This document shows, piece by piece, positions 6,101 through 13,577 of a DNA stretch of 23,565 nucleotides. Position 1 is the stretch's first letter. Each line of letters starts with the position of its first letter. The stretch is from Kosmotogaceae bacterium UBA1373 (lineage in GTDB: Bacteria; Thermotogota; Thermotogae; Petrotogales; Kosmotogaceae): assembly GCA_002305955.1 (NCBI GenBank), contig DBRH01000084.1:30101-53665 (forward strand). Direction: 5' to 3'. The notes under the pieces are model-generated. The model was not told where the DNA came from, made no database searches, and saw only the letters and a program-made list of their open reading frames with translations. A program made the translations under genes and the position numbers.

Positions 6101-7345
6101 ATGAAAAAGTATATCGCTTCAGTTTTTCTCTTATTGCTCGTTTTCACCGGTATCGGTAAGGTGACTCTCACCTTCTGGCATTCCATGTCGGATTACCAGA
6201 AGCCGATAATAGACAGGCTGGTGAACGATTTCAACAGATCTCAGAACGAAATCACGGTGAAGGCCGTATTTCAGGGTTCGTACGACGATACGGTCACCAA
6301 GTTGAAGGCCGCGCTTTTGACCGGAAAGGGACCCGATGTCTCCATGATAAATATCGAGCATTTACAGATCTTCACCAAAGACGGTTCGCTCCTCGATTTA
6401 ACCGATCTTCTGGCGAACGATCCGGCCATATCCCCGGAGGATTTCGTGGACAACTTCTGGACGACGATCATCAGGGACGGGAAACCTTACGCTTTGCCTT
6501 TCAACATAAGCGCGCTCATGCTCTTCTACAACAAGGATCATTTCAGGGCGGCCGGCCTCGATCCCGACAAACCGCCCAGAACGTGGGAAGAGATGGAAGA
6601 GTACGCAAGAAAGCTGACGATAAAGAAACCTTCCGATTCCAGACCGTCCCAGTACGGGCTCCTGTGGGGTGTGGACGCCATGTTTTACCAGTTCGAACCT
6701 CTGGTCTGGCAGAACGGCGGCGAGATTTTCAACGAAGATATGACAGAATGCGTGATCAACTCGGCCGAAGGGATCGAGGCGCTAGAAAGGTGGCAGGGCT
6801 GGTTCCTTGAAGGGCTTTCACCGATCGATCTTACCATCGACGAAGGGATCCAGTCTTTCACCATGGGCAAGATCTCGATGGGACCTATGACCAGCGGGGG
6901 GATCAGGTACGCCCTGGAAAACATCCCCTGGAACCTCGGAGTGGCCCCTCTCCCCGAGAACAAGCAAAGGACAACAACGCTCGGAGGGGCCTCGCTGTCG
7001 ATAATGTCGGGTCTTTCCGACGAGAAGGTGAAAGCGGCCTGGACCTTCCTCAAATGGATGGTCTCGGAGAAAAACACTCTCTTCTGGTACGAAGGGACGG
7101 GGTATATGCCGGTGAAGAAGTCTGCTATGGAGTCTCTGGAGATCCAGCTAATCTGGCAGCGTTTCCCGCAATTGAAGGCTCCCATCGAGTCTATAGAGTT
7201 TGCCAGGCCGAGACCCGTTCATACAAACATAATAGAGATAAGGAACATACTCTATAACTCCATCGAACAGGTCAGAAAGGGAGTTACCGAGCCGGAAAAG
7301 GCTTTCAACGAAGCCGTTGAGAAAGTCAACGGCCTTTTGAAGTGA
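6101..7345 (+). CDS. Extracellular sugar-binding protein of ABC transporter (family 1)
   Basis: A 414-residue periplasmic binding protein. The N-terminal signal sequence is MKKYIASVFLLLLVFTGIG, followed by the mature start KVTLTFWHSMSDYQ. The bacterial extracellular solute-binding family 1 signatures are TKLKAALLTGKGPDVSMIN and LPFNISALMLFYNKDHFRAA. There is no lipobox cysteine, so it should be soluble in the periplasm under the toga rather than a lipoprotein. I chose the ATG at 6101 because AAAAGGAGGTCAGGC precedes it; a longer frame from 6077 would start before this ribosome site and would spoil the signal peptide. The sugar is not identifiable; UgpB-like or oligosaccharide-binding are both possible. 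Confidence 0.92.
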   Translation: MKKYIASVFLLLLVFTGIGKVTLTFWHSMSDYQKPIIDRLVNDFNRSQNEITVKAVFQGSYDDTVTKLKAALLTGKGPDVSMINIEHLQIFTKDGSLLDLTDLLANDPAISPEDFVDNFWTTIIRDGKPYALPFNISALMLFYNKDHFRAAGLDPDKPPRTWEEMEEYARKLTIKKPSDSRPSQYGLLWGVDAMFYQFEPLVWQNGGEIFNEDMTECVINSAEGIEALERWQGWFLEGLSPIDLTIDEGIQSFTMGKISMGPMTSGGIRYALENIPWNLGVAPLPENKQRTTTLGGASLSIMSGLSDEKVKAAWTFLKWMVSEKNTLFWYEGTGYMPVKKSAMESLEIQLIWQRFPQLKAPIESIEFARPRPVHTNIIEIRNILYNSIEQVRKGVTEPEKAFNEAVEKVNGLLK

Positions 7346-7353
7346 GGTGGACT

Positions 7354-8544
7354 ATGAAGAGAGTGATGGTACTAGCAGTATTTGCCGTGTTAGTCGTTTC
7401 GCTGTTTGGAGTGAACAGGATAGTGGAAATAACGGTAGAGGGTAATGTTAAGACGCTGGCCTCAACCGTGAGGAATCTCTCCGGTGTGAAAATCGGCGAT
7501 GAATTCGACATAGAGAAGATCTACCGCGCCAAGCGGACTTTGCAGGATAGCGGTCTCTTCACGGATGTCTATATGCAGATCAAACCCGTTGAAAACGATT
7601 ACAGGCTTGTGATAACGGTTGAAGAGACAAATACGATCTATCCGTACCTCGGTCAATATCTGACGATCGGGGTGGGAGAGAGAAATCTGCTCGGAACGGG
7701 AGTGAACATATACGGAGGTCTCCGATTCCTCAGGTTCACCGATAAGAAATTTCTAGGTTTTATTCCGCAACCGCAGCTTTTCTGGGGAGGTTTCACTATT
7801 GGAGCTGGATACGCGCAGGCGCTTGGAACGGGGATCGATTTCATAACCGAACTCACGCTTTTCAAGGAGGTTCCCTGGCAAACCGATCTTCTACTGACCC
7901 TGAACAGGTTCAAGCTGGGCGCTAGTTATCCTTTCGGCGATTATGTGGCCGGAGTTTCCTACACTTTCGAGAACGCTACTTTCGACGCTTCCCCGGCGAA
8001 CGATTACTCCATCTCGATAATCAGCGGTGCCTTAGCCTTCGGCGATGTTGAGAATTACCGGCAGGAGAGGGCCAATCTGTACGGCCACACGGTCCTCAGC
8101 TACGGCTTCGGCAAGGGATACAGTTACCTGCAGCAGACGGCAGAGCTGAACTTCTGGTACAGGATAATTGGAAGGATATACATACTCAGCACTACCAGGG
8201 TCGGGGTCACCTATCTGGGGACTGCCCCGGTAACGAAGCAGTTCTACATCGGTGGCAGCACCGATCTCAAGGGCTGGAACGCTTATTCGTTCAATCCCGG
8301 CCACTTCGTCTTCGAAGCCGTGGAAGCCGGAGTCCCTCTAACGGAGAGTTTCGGCATAGCCCCCTCCGATGAACTGAGCGCCTACATTCCCAAGCTCTAT
8401 CTTATGGGAGTGGCGGGGACGGATAAAACCCTCGGACTGTCGATCGGAATAGGTTTCGAGTGGAGAACACCTCTGGGCATCGCTTTCGAGCCTCAGATAT
8501 TCTTCGGAGGTGACGGGTTCAAGTTCTACTTCGAGCTACGTTAG
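7354..8544 (+). CDS. Omp85/BamA-superfamily outer-membrane beta-barrel protein with one POTRA domain
   Basis: A 396-residue protein. The signal peptide is MKRVMVLAVFAVLVVSLFG. A single POTRA domain spans about residues 20-93 (VEITVEGNV ... SGLFTDVYMQIKP ... LVITVEE). A roughly 300-residue barrel follows, with alternating aromatic strands ending in FGGDGFKFYFELR. The segment YIGGSTDLKGWN near residue 301 corresponds to the surface antigen (D15) loop motif usually written as (V/I)RG(F/Y) in Omp85 proteins. BamA usually has several POTRA domains, so this is a short family member and more likely a specialised barrel than the main assembly factor. The ATG at 7354 follows GAGGTGGACT, eight bases after the binding-protein stop, so it should be co-transcribed with the sugar ABC genes. 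A strong terminator follows. Confidence 0.8.
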   Translation: MKRVMVLAVFAVLVVSLFGVNRIVEITVEGNVKTLASTVRNLSGVKIGDEFDIEKIYRAKRTLQDSGLFTDVYMQIKPVENDYRLVITVEETNTIYPYLGQYLTIGVGERNLLGTGVNIYGGLRFLRFTDKKFLGFIPQPQLFWGGFTIGAGYAQALGTGIDFITELTLFKEVPWQTDLLLTLNRFKLGASYPFGDYVAGVSYTFENATFDASPANDYSISIISGALAFGDVENYRQERANLYGHTVLSYGFGKGYSYLQQTAELNFWYRIIGRIYILSTTRVGVTYLGTAPVTKQFYIGGSTDLKGWNAYSFNPGHFVFEAVEAGVPLTESFGIAPSDELSAYIPKLYLMGVAGTDKTLGLSIGIGFEWRTPLGIAFEPQIFFGGDGFKFYFELR

Positions 8545-8558
8545 TCCAAATCAAACAA

Positions 8559-8582
8559 AACCGGGGACGGTAGTCCCCGGTT
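8559..8582. terminator. Bidirectional intrinsic terminator
   Basis: A perfect 10-bp stem, AACCGGGGAC and GTCCCCGGTT, closes a GGTA loop. It is followed by TTCTTT on the plus strand and, read on the minus strand, by a TTTGTTTGA tract. It lies between the convergent Omp85-like gene and nrdG and can serve both. Confidence 0.9.
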
Positions 8583-8601
8583 TCTTTATGACTGTGATTC
8601 A

Positions 8602-9264
8602 TCATTCTCTCAGAACTATCTTCGCTCCGGATATCCTTGAAAGAACCCCGGAAAATTCTTCCAGAACTCCGGATGGATATGGTTCTTGATCGTTTCCCTC
8701 GATTCTGCGATACTGCTGGAGGGCGATTCTGGAGGCCCCTCTGCACAGTTCGGCCAGTTCCGCGAAATCTTCCCGCTTTATGTAGGGAGGGTAGAGCGTG
8801 ATCCGTACTTCGTGTTCTCTGAAGGCTTTGACCAGATCGAGACTCTGTCTTATGGTCTCGATGGACACGCCGGAGAAGAGCGAGTAATCCAGCGACTTCA
8901 GATCCATAGCTACGAAATCTACACGCTCCATAAGACGGGCAAGAAGAGCCGGGTTCCAGCCGTTGGTGTCGAGTTTAACCAGTTTGCCCGGCACCCGCTC
9001 CCTCAGACGGCCTATGAAGGGTATCAGCTCTCCGGTCCTCAAAGTCGGCTCGCCCCCGGTTATAACGATGGCGTCTATCAGAGCTCCGCGCTTATCGAGA
9101 TAATCTATCACGGTTTCTTCGCTTAATTCTTCGCTTACTCGCCTCTTGAGCGTTTCGTTCTGGCAGTAGGCACAGTCGAAATTACAGCTTGAGGTAAATA
9201 CCGTCAGGGCTACTTTCCCTGGATAATCTACCAGACTCACTCTTTCCCAGCCTGCGAAGTTCAT
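8602..9264 (-). CDS. nrdG: Anaerobic ribonucleotide reductase activating protein (radical SAM)
   Basis: A 220-residue radical SAM enzyme. The cluster motif C27-x3-C31-x2-C34 lies in TSSCNFDCAYCQNE, preceded by GWERVSLVDYPGKVALTVF, as in the NrdG/PflA type activators. It contains VITGGEPTLR for SAM binding and KLDTNGWNP. Its role is to generate the glycyl radical on NrdD by cleaving SAM. The ATG at 9264 is preceded by AAGGAGAGAAAGCATAG. The first 27 codons overlap the end of nrdD by 83 bases, an unusually long overlap that includes the codon of the first cluster cysteine. It is the last gene of the nrdD-nrdG operon. Confidence 0.93.
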   Translation of the reverse strand: MNFAGWERVSLVDYPGKVALTVFTSSCNFDCAYCQNETLKRRVSEELSEETVIDYLDKRGALIDAIVITGGEPTLRTGELIPFIGRLRERVPGKLVKLDTNGWNPALLARLMERVDFVAMDLKSLDYSLFSGVSIETIRQSLDLVKAFREHEVRITLYPPYIKREDFAELAELCRGASRIALQQYRRIEGNDQEPYPSGVLEEFSGVLSRISGAKIVLRE

Positions 9265-11335
9265 CTATGCTTTCTCTCCTTATCTGATAAACCCTTCTCC
9301 TTTTGAACTCTTCCTGTTTGCCAATGTTCCAGTTCTGGACTGGGCGGTAATATCCTGTGATTCTTGAATAAACCTCCGTTGCGGCGCCGCATTTCGGGCA
9401 CGAGTACTGCTCGCCGCTCAGGTAACCGTGGTTCTGGCAAACGGAATAGGTGGGGGACAGGGTAAAGTAAGGTATTCTGTAATTGCCCGCTATTTTTCTC
9501 ACTAGTTCCCTGGTTGTCTGCCAGTCAGATATCTTCTCGCCCAGAAAGGCGTGGAAGACCGTGCCGCCCGTGTATTTCTGCTGGAGAGTCTCCTGAAGGT
9601 CGAGCGCGGAGAAAATATCGCTCGTAAAATCCACCGGGAGGTGCGAGGAGTTCGTATAGTAGGGGCTGTCCTTTCCGGCGGTGATTATCTGGGGGAACTT
9701 CTTTTTGTCGATCTTGGCCAGGCGGTAAGAGGTTGATTCGGCCGGAGTCGCCTCGAGGTTGTACAGGTGCCCGGTGGTCTCCTGGAAGGTCATTATTTTG
9801 TTTCTCATGAAGTCGAGCACTCTCAGGGAGAAGTTGTACCCCTCGTTTTCGGCTATAGTCTTCCCGATCCAGCGTGCGTTGAGACAGGCCTCGTTCATTC
9901 CAACCAGCCCGACGGTCGAGAAATGATTGTCGAAGTTCTTGAGATATCTGCGGGTGTAAGGGTATAGGCCCTCACCGTTCAATTTCTCCACCACCGACCG
10001 CTTCACCTCTAGACTCCTGCTGGCCAGTTCCATCACCCTGGACAGTCTTTCCAGAAACTCCGTTTCGTTCTTGCTGAGATATGAGATCCTAGGAAGGTTG
10101 ATCGTCACCACTCCGATCGAGCCGGTGAATTCGTCCGAGCCGAACAATCCCCCTCCCCTCCTCTTGAGTTCGCGTTTATCCAGCTGCAGCCTGCAGCACA
10201 TGCTTCTGACATCGTCGGGATCAAGGTCGGAGTTTATGAAATTCTGAAAATAAGGTGTTCCGTATTTACTCGTGATTTCGAAGAGAAGCTTCGCATTTTC
10301 ATTTTCCCAATCGAAATCTTTCGTTATGTTGTAAGTAGGGATCGGGTACTGGAAGCCCCGTCCGTTGGCGTCGCCCTCGTCGAGTATCTCCAGGAAGGCC
10401 CGGTTTATCATGTCCATCTCTTCCTGACAGTCTCCGTAGGTGAAATCGAGTCTCTTCCCTCCCACTATGGCCGGTTCGTCTCTCATCTTTTTCGGCACCG
10501 TCCAGTCGAGCGTTACGTTGGTGAAGGGTGCCTGCGTTCCCCATCTGGAAGGCGTGTTGACGCCGAAGACGAAGGATTGTATATTCTGTTTCACTTCCTT
10601 CAGAGAGAGGTTGTCTATCTTCACGAAGGGAGCCAGATACGTGTCGAAAGACGAGAAGGCCTGGGCGCCGGCCCATTCGTTCTGCAAGATACCCAGGAAG
10701 TTCACCATCTGATTCACCAGAGTCGAAAGATGTCTCGCCGGTGAAGAGGATACCTTGCCGCGCACCCCTCCGAGCCCCTCCTCAATCAGCTGTCTCAAAC
10801 TCCAACCCGCGCAGTAGCCAGATAGCATAGAAAGATCGTGAATGTGAATATCACCCTCGCGGTGGGCGTTGCCTATCTGGGGATCGTACATCTCCCTCAA
10901 CCAGTAGTTGGCCGTCACCGTTCCGCTGTTGTGAAGGATTAGACCACCTATGGAATAGGTCACGGTTGAGTTCTCTCTGACACGCCAGTCCAGCATGTTG
11001 AGGTAGCTGTTGACTGTTTCCGAGAAGTCAAGCATCGAGGATTTGAGTTCTCTGAGCTTTTCGCGGTGAGTTCTGTAGAGAATGTAAGCCTTGGCGACCT
11101 CCGCGAACCCAAGATTTTCGAGCGTCCTTTCGACCGAGTCCTGGATATCTTCTATATCTACGAGGTTGTCACTCACCTTTGGCTGAAAATCAGCCACGAC
11201 ACGCAGCGCAACCCTCTCCAGAATGTCTTCGTTGTAGTGGGTCCTTGTGGCATCGAAGGCTTTCTTCATGGCGTTTATTATTTTGTTCAGGTCGAATTCT
11301 ACGATTGATCCATTTCTTTTTCTGACGTTCAGCAT
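9182..11335 (-). CDS. nrdD: Anaerobic (class III) ribonucleoside-triphosphate reductase
   Basis: A 717-residue glycyl radical enzyme that makes deoxyribonucleotides without oxygen. An N-terminal ATP cone (RKRNGSIVEFDLNKIINAM) is present. The core includes HIHDLSMLSGYCAGWS and the active-site segment RSMCCRLQLD. Near the C-terminus are a C-x2-H...C-x2-C metal site (SVCQNHGY ... CPKCG) and the glycyl radical loop RITGYYRPVQNWN with Gly661. I chose the third of three consecutive ATGs (11335), seven bases after GGAGG; the first ATG at 11341 is too close to it. The protein continues 56 residues past the radical glycine, against about 30 in E. coli NrdD, and the extra tail is read through the start of nrdG. 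Two NrdR-box-like sites lie in its promoter. Confidence 0.95.
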   Translation of the reverse strand: MLNVRKRNGSIVEFDLNKIINAMKKAFDATRTHYNEDILERVALRVVADFQPKVSDNLVDIEDIQDSVERTLENLGFAEVAKAYILYRTHREKLRELKSSMLDFSETVNSYLNMLDWRVRENSTVTYSIGGLILHNSGTVTANYWLREMYDPQIGNAHREGDIHIHDLSMLSGYCAGWSLRQLIEEGLGGVRGKVSSSPARHLSTLVNQMVNFLGILQNEWAGAQAFSSFDTYLAPFVKIDNLSLKEVKQNIQSFVFGVNTPSRWGTQAPFTNVTLDWTVPKKMRDEPAIVGGKRLDFTYGDCQEEMDMINRAFLEILDEGDANGRGFQYPIPTYNITKDFDWENENAKLLFEITSKYGTPYFQNFINSDLDPDDVRSMCCRLQLDKRELKRRGGGLFGSDEFTGSIGVVTINLPRISYLSKNETEFLERLSRVMELASRSLEVKRSVVEKLNGEGLYPYTRRYLKNFDNHFSTVGLVGMNEACLNARWIGKTIAENEGYNFSLRVLDFMRNKIMTFQETTGHLYNLEATPAESTSYRLAKIDKKKFPQIITAGKDSPYYTNSSHLPVDFTSDIFSALDLQETLQQKYTGGTVFHAFLGEKISDWQTTRELVRKIAGNYRIPYFTLSPTYSVCQNHGYLSGEQYSCPKCGAATEVYSRITGYYRPVQNWNIGKQEEFKRRRVYQIRRESIDELRRLGKSESGRLSRESSPDGIYLKL

Positions 11336-11355
11336 CATCATACCTCCATGAATAA

Positions 11356-11371
11356 GCTCAATAAATAGTGG
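11356..11371 (-). promoter_or_regulatory. Downstream NrdR-box-like palindrome of the nrdD promoter
   Basis: On the minus strand this reads CCACTATTTATTGAGC, close to the known NrdR consensus acaCwAtATaTwGwgt. It lies between the TATAAT and the nrdD start, exactly 31 bases (three helical turns) from the upstream box, which is the spacing typical of paired NrdR sites. Confidence 0.75.
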
Positions 11372-11380
11372 ACGATAAAC

Positions 11381-11409
11381 ATTATACCACAATATATAGT
11401 GAATCCGAA
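11381..11409 (-). promoter_or_regulatory. nrdD-nrdG promoter
   Basis: On the minus strand, TTCGGA (11404-11409) and a consensus TATAAT (11381-11386) are 17 bases apart. The -35 is weak. The -10 sits directly against the upstream NrdR-like box, so a bound repressor would block the polymerase. The remaining sequence up to the dnaQ-like stop at 11564 shows no feature I can support. Confidence 0.65.
11387..11402 (-). promoter_or_regulatory. Upstream NrdR-box-like palindrome of the nrdD promoter
   Basis: On the minus strand this reads TCACTATATATTGTGG, a near match to the NrdR consensus acaCwAtATaTwGwgt, and lies in the spacer of the promoter. NrdR is the widespread ATP-cone repressor of ribonucleotide reductase genes; its own gene is not in this window. 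Confidence 0.8.
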
Positions 11410-11563
11410 GTCGAAACGGGGGTCGATTTTGGCAGATAACGGCGATTGGCTCCGTTTAGATTCTACCAGATCGAAATGTTGGGGTTTTTAAGTTTCTGTG
11501 GGCGGATTCTTTCCGTACGGATTCTCTGGAAATCATTGGGCCATACCTTTTCAGAACCACGGC

Positions 11564-12118
11564 CTACTTCCTTACGAATCTCGTTACACTTTCTTTACCC
11601 ATCTTCTCGCTCATAGCGAGGAAGGCGCGAGCAGTCGCCATCGCGTCGCCAAGCGCTCTGTGTCTGGAGTCCGCGACTATTCCCAACCTGGCGAGAAGAA
11701 TATCCAGATTGTTCCGGCTACGTCTGAAGAGACTTCGGGACATTTCGATGGTATCTATGTAGGTGTTGGAAAGTCTTCCAAGACCGCATCTCTCACCGAA
11801 GTGGTTGAGGAAAGACAGATCGAAGGGAGCGTTGTGAATGACCAGTATCGAATCTTCGACGAAGCGAAAGAAATCTCGAAGAACCTTTTCAACTGGAGGC
11901 ATGCCCTTCACAGTTAGATTGCTTATCCCGGTCAGGCCCGTGATCGTGATGGGAACGATGCAGCCGGGATCGATAAGGCTGTCGAAGAAATCTTCCTCCA
12001 CTATTCGCCAGTCGCGGATCCTCACACCGGCTACCTCAAGTAACCTGGCACCGCGATTGACGTCAAAGCCCGTCGTTTCGGTGTCGAGAACCACAAACTC
12101 CATTCCTGCGATCTTCAT
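11564..12118 (-). CDS. DnaQ-family 3'-5' exonuclease (DEDDh type)
   Basis: A 184-residue single-domain exonuclease. All catalytic residues of the DEDDh set are present: D12 and E14 in VVLDTETTGF, D100 in VIHNAPFD, and H153 with D158 in SRHRALGDA. Such proteins are proofreading or repair exonucleases related to the epsilon subunit of DNA polymerase III. Here it is a free-standing enzyme and not fused to PolC. The ATG follows GGGAGGGAAGTGCCAG. It is divergent from the small unknown gene at 12247 and has its own candidate promoter. Whether it proofreads for the replicase or acts in repair cannot be told. Confidence 0.9.
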   Translation of the reverse strand: MKIAGMEFVVLDTETTGFDVNRGARLLEVAGVRIRDWRIVEEDFFDSLIDPGCIVPITITGLTGISNLTVKGMPPVEKVLRDFFRFVEDSILVIHNAPFDLSFLNHFGERCGLGRLSNTYIDTIEMSRSLFRRSRNNLDILLARLGIVADSRHRALGDAMATARAFLAMSEKMGKESVTRFVRK

Positions 12119-12145
12119 CTGGCACTTCCCTCCCTTCCTTTTAAA

Positions 12146-12175
12146 ATTTTACAACAAGAACGAACACACGGTCCA
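12146..12175 (-). promoter_or_regulatory. Candidate promoter of the DnaQ-like gene
   Basis: On the minus strand, TGGACC (12170-12175) and TAAAAT (12146-12151) are separated by 18 bases, about 28 bases upstream of the start codon. Pattern match only. Confidence 0.45.
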
Positions 12176-12200
12176 GAACACAACGGGAGCGTTTATTCAT

Positions 12201-12227
12201 TTGCGAGTGATGCGTATAGAGTATAAT
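12201..12227 (+). promoter_or_regulatory. Candidate promoter of the DUF362-glpK-lon gene chain
   Basis: A consensus TATAAT lies at 12222-12227, with TTGCGA at 12201-12206 as a possible -35 and a short 15-base spacer. The ribosome site GAGGTGA follows close behind, so the untranslated leader would be short. Confidence 0.45.
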
Positions 12228-12246
12228 TCTACTGAGGTGACTTTCC

Positions 12247-12567
12247 ATGGATGATAAGGTGAATCATACAGAAGAGGAAATCAGAGAAAGGTACAGGAAG
12301 GCTATCGAATCATCCCTGCAAAAGGCGCCCGTGAGAACGGGCGAAAGGATATATCTCACAGATCTCTGGGCCGTTACATCGATCCCGGAAGAGATAATAA
12401 TAGAGATACTCTCTTCTTGCGAAGTGAAGCTTCCCGAAGAGGTGCGCTGCATAGTGGATGATCGTAGAAAGAAGAAGAGGGTTCTTTATGGAGAAAAAGA
12501 GTCAAATGAACAGGGTGGCGATCCTAAGCAGCCCAGAATACGCAAAGTGCAGGGAGAAGATAGCTGA
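12247..12567 (+). CDS. Small protein of unknown function
   Basis: A 106-residue charged protein that I do not recognise. It starts MDDKVNHTEEEIRERYRKAI, continues with a likely helical part and the segment GERIYLTDLWAVTSIPEEII, and ends in a polar tail rich in Lys, Glu and Asp. It has no cysteines arranged as a metal site, no signal peptide and no membrane segment. The ATG at 12247 follows GAGGTGACTTTCC and a TATAAT promoter, so it looks like the first gene of the operon. Its last 80 bases overlap the start of the DUF362 gene in another frame; the tail encoded there is low in complexity and may be dictated by the neighbour. The middle could be a small helix-turn-helix, but this is only a guess. 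Confidence 0.6.
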   Translation: MDDKVNHTEEEIRERYRKAIESSLQKAPVRTGERIYLTDLWAVTSIPEEIIIEILSSCEVKLPEEVRCIVDDRRKKKRVLYGEKESNEQGGDPKQPRIRKVQGEDS

Positions 12568-13561
12568 GGGCTTCGATCTGCTGAATTTTGACGACGATGT
12601 TCGAGAAAAAAAGGTACTGCTGAAGCCTAACCTGCTCTCAGCAAGAACGCCAGACAGCTCGGTGACGACCCATCCCGAAATAGTCCGCGCGGTGGCGGAG
12701 ATTTTCCTCCGGCGCGGGGCAAAGGTCAGTGTAGGAGATTCCCCGGCCAGGGTCAGTACCATTACCGCGGCCAGAGCAGCAGGGATTGAAAGCGTCTGCA
12801 GGGAACTGGACATACCCCTTGTAGATTTCGACGATCCCGTTTCTGTGGTTCTGCAGGAGGGGACGTACAGGAACTTCGAGATAGCCCGCCCGGTCCTGGA
12901 GGCCGACCTCGTAGTCAATCTGGCCAAGCTCAAGACTCATTCGCTCACGCTCGTCACGTTCGCAGTCAAGAACCTCTTCGGCTGTATCCCCGGTGCAAGA
13001 AAGCAGGGCTGGCATTTCAGAGCGAGAAACATGGGGGATTTTTCCAGGATGCTTCTGGACCTGGCGAGGTATTTGAAGCCCTCGCTGACGGTGCTGGACG
13101 GAGTAGAGGGGATGGACGGAAACGGACCGTCGAACGGGAGGAAGATCTATCCCGGAATCGTGGCGCTCTCAAGAAATGTCTTTTCTCTGGACGATGCGAT
13201 AGCGGAACTCTTCCAGGTGAAGCATTCGAAAGTCCCGCTTTTGAGAATGGCCAGGGAAGAGAATCTGGTTGGCGAGTACGAAATTGTGGGCGACGGACCC
13301 GTGCCGGCGAGACTGGTTCTGCCCGAAACAAACTACATCGCGGTTTACGGTGCCGGTTTCTTGAGGCATTTCGTCACGAAGTTTCCGAGGATAGACAGGA
13401 AGAACTGCATCGAGTGCAGGAACTGCGAAAAGGCCTGCCCGGTCGGGGCGATAGAGATAGACAGGTTCAGGATCGATTATAGCAAGTGCATAACCTGTTA
13501 CGTCTGCCACGAGATCTGTCCGGAGAACGCGATCGTTTTCAAGAGACGTTTTCATATATGA
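12488..13561 (+). CDS. DUF362 protein with C-terminal 2x[4Fe-4S] ferredoxin domain
   Basis: A 357-residue protein. The DUF362 core begins MNRVAILSS and shows KVLLKPNLLSARTPDSSVTT, VSVGDSPA, and LVVNLAKLKTHSLTLVT with VKNLFGCIPGARKQ, all hallmark segments. Two ferredoxin motifs follow at the C-terminus: C-x2-C-x2-C-x3-CP in NCIECRNCEKACP and again in KCITCYVCHEICP. The substrate of this family is not established; the fused ferredoxin points to redox or iron-sulfur chemistry. I chose the ATG at 12488, which follows AGAAGAGGGTTCTTT; an ATG at 12506 is also possible. The glycerol kinase gene starts 16 bases after its stop. Confidence 0.87.
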   Translation: MEKKSQMNRVAILSSPEYAKCREKIAEGFDLLNFDDDVREKKVLLKPNLLSARTPDSSVTTHPEIVRAVAEIFLRRGAKVSVGDSPARVSTITAARAAGIESVCRELDIPLVDFDDPVSVVLQEGTYRNFEIARPVLEADLVVNLAKLKTHSLTLVTFAVKNLFGCIPGARKQGWHFRARNMGDFSRMLLDLARYLKPSLTVLDGVEGMDGNGPSNGRKIYPGIVALSRNVFSLDDAIAELFQVKHSKVPLLRMAREENLVGEYEIVGDGPVPARLVLPETNYIAVYGAGFLRHFVTKFPRIDRKNCIECRNCEKACPVGAIEIDRFRIDYSKCITCYVCHEICPENAIVFKRRFHI

Positions 13562-13577
13562 AGGAGGCGGCGTTAGG

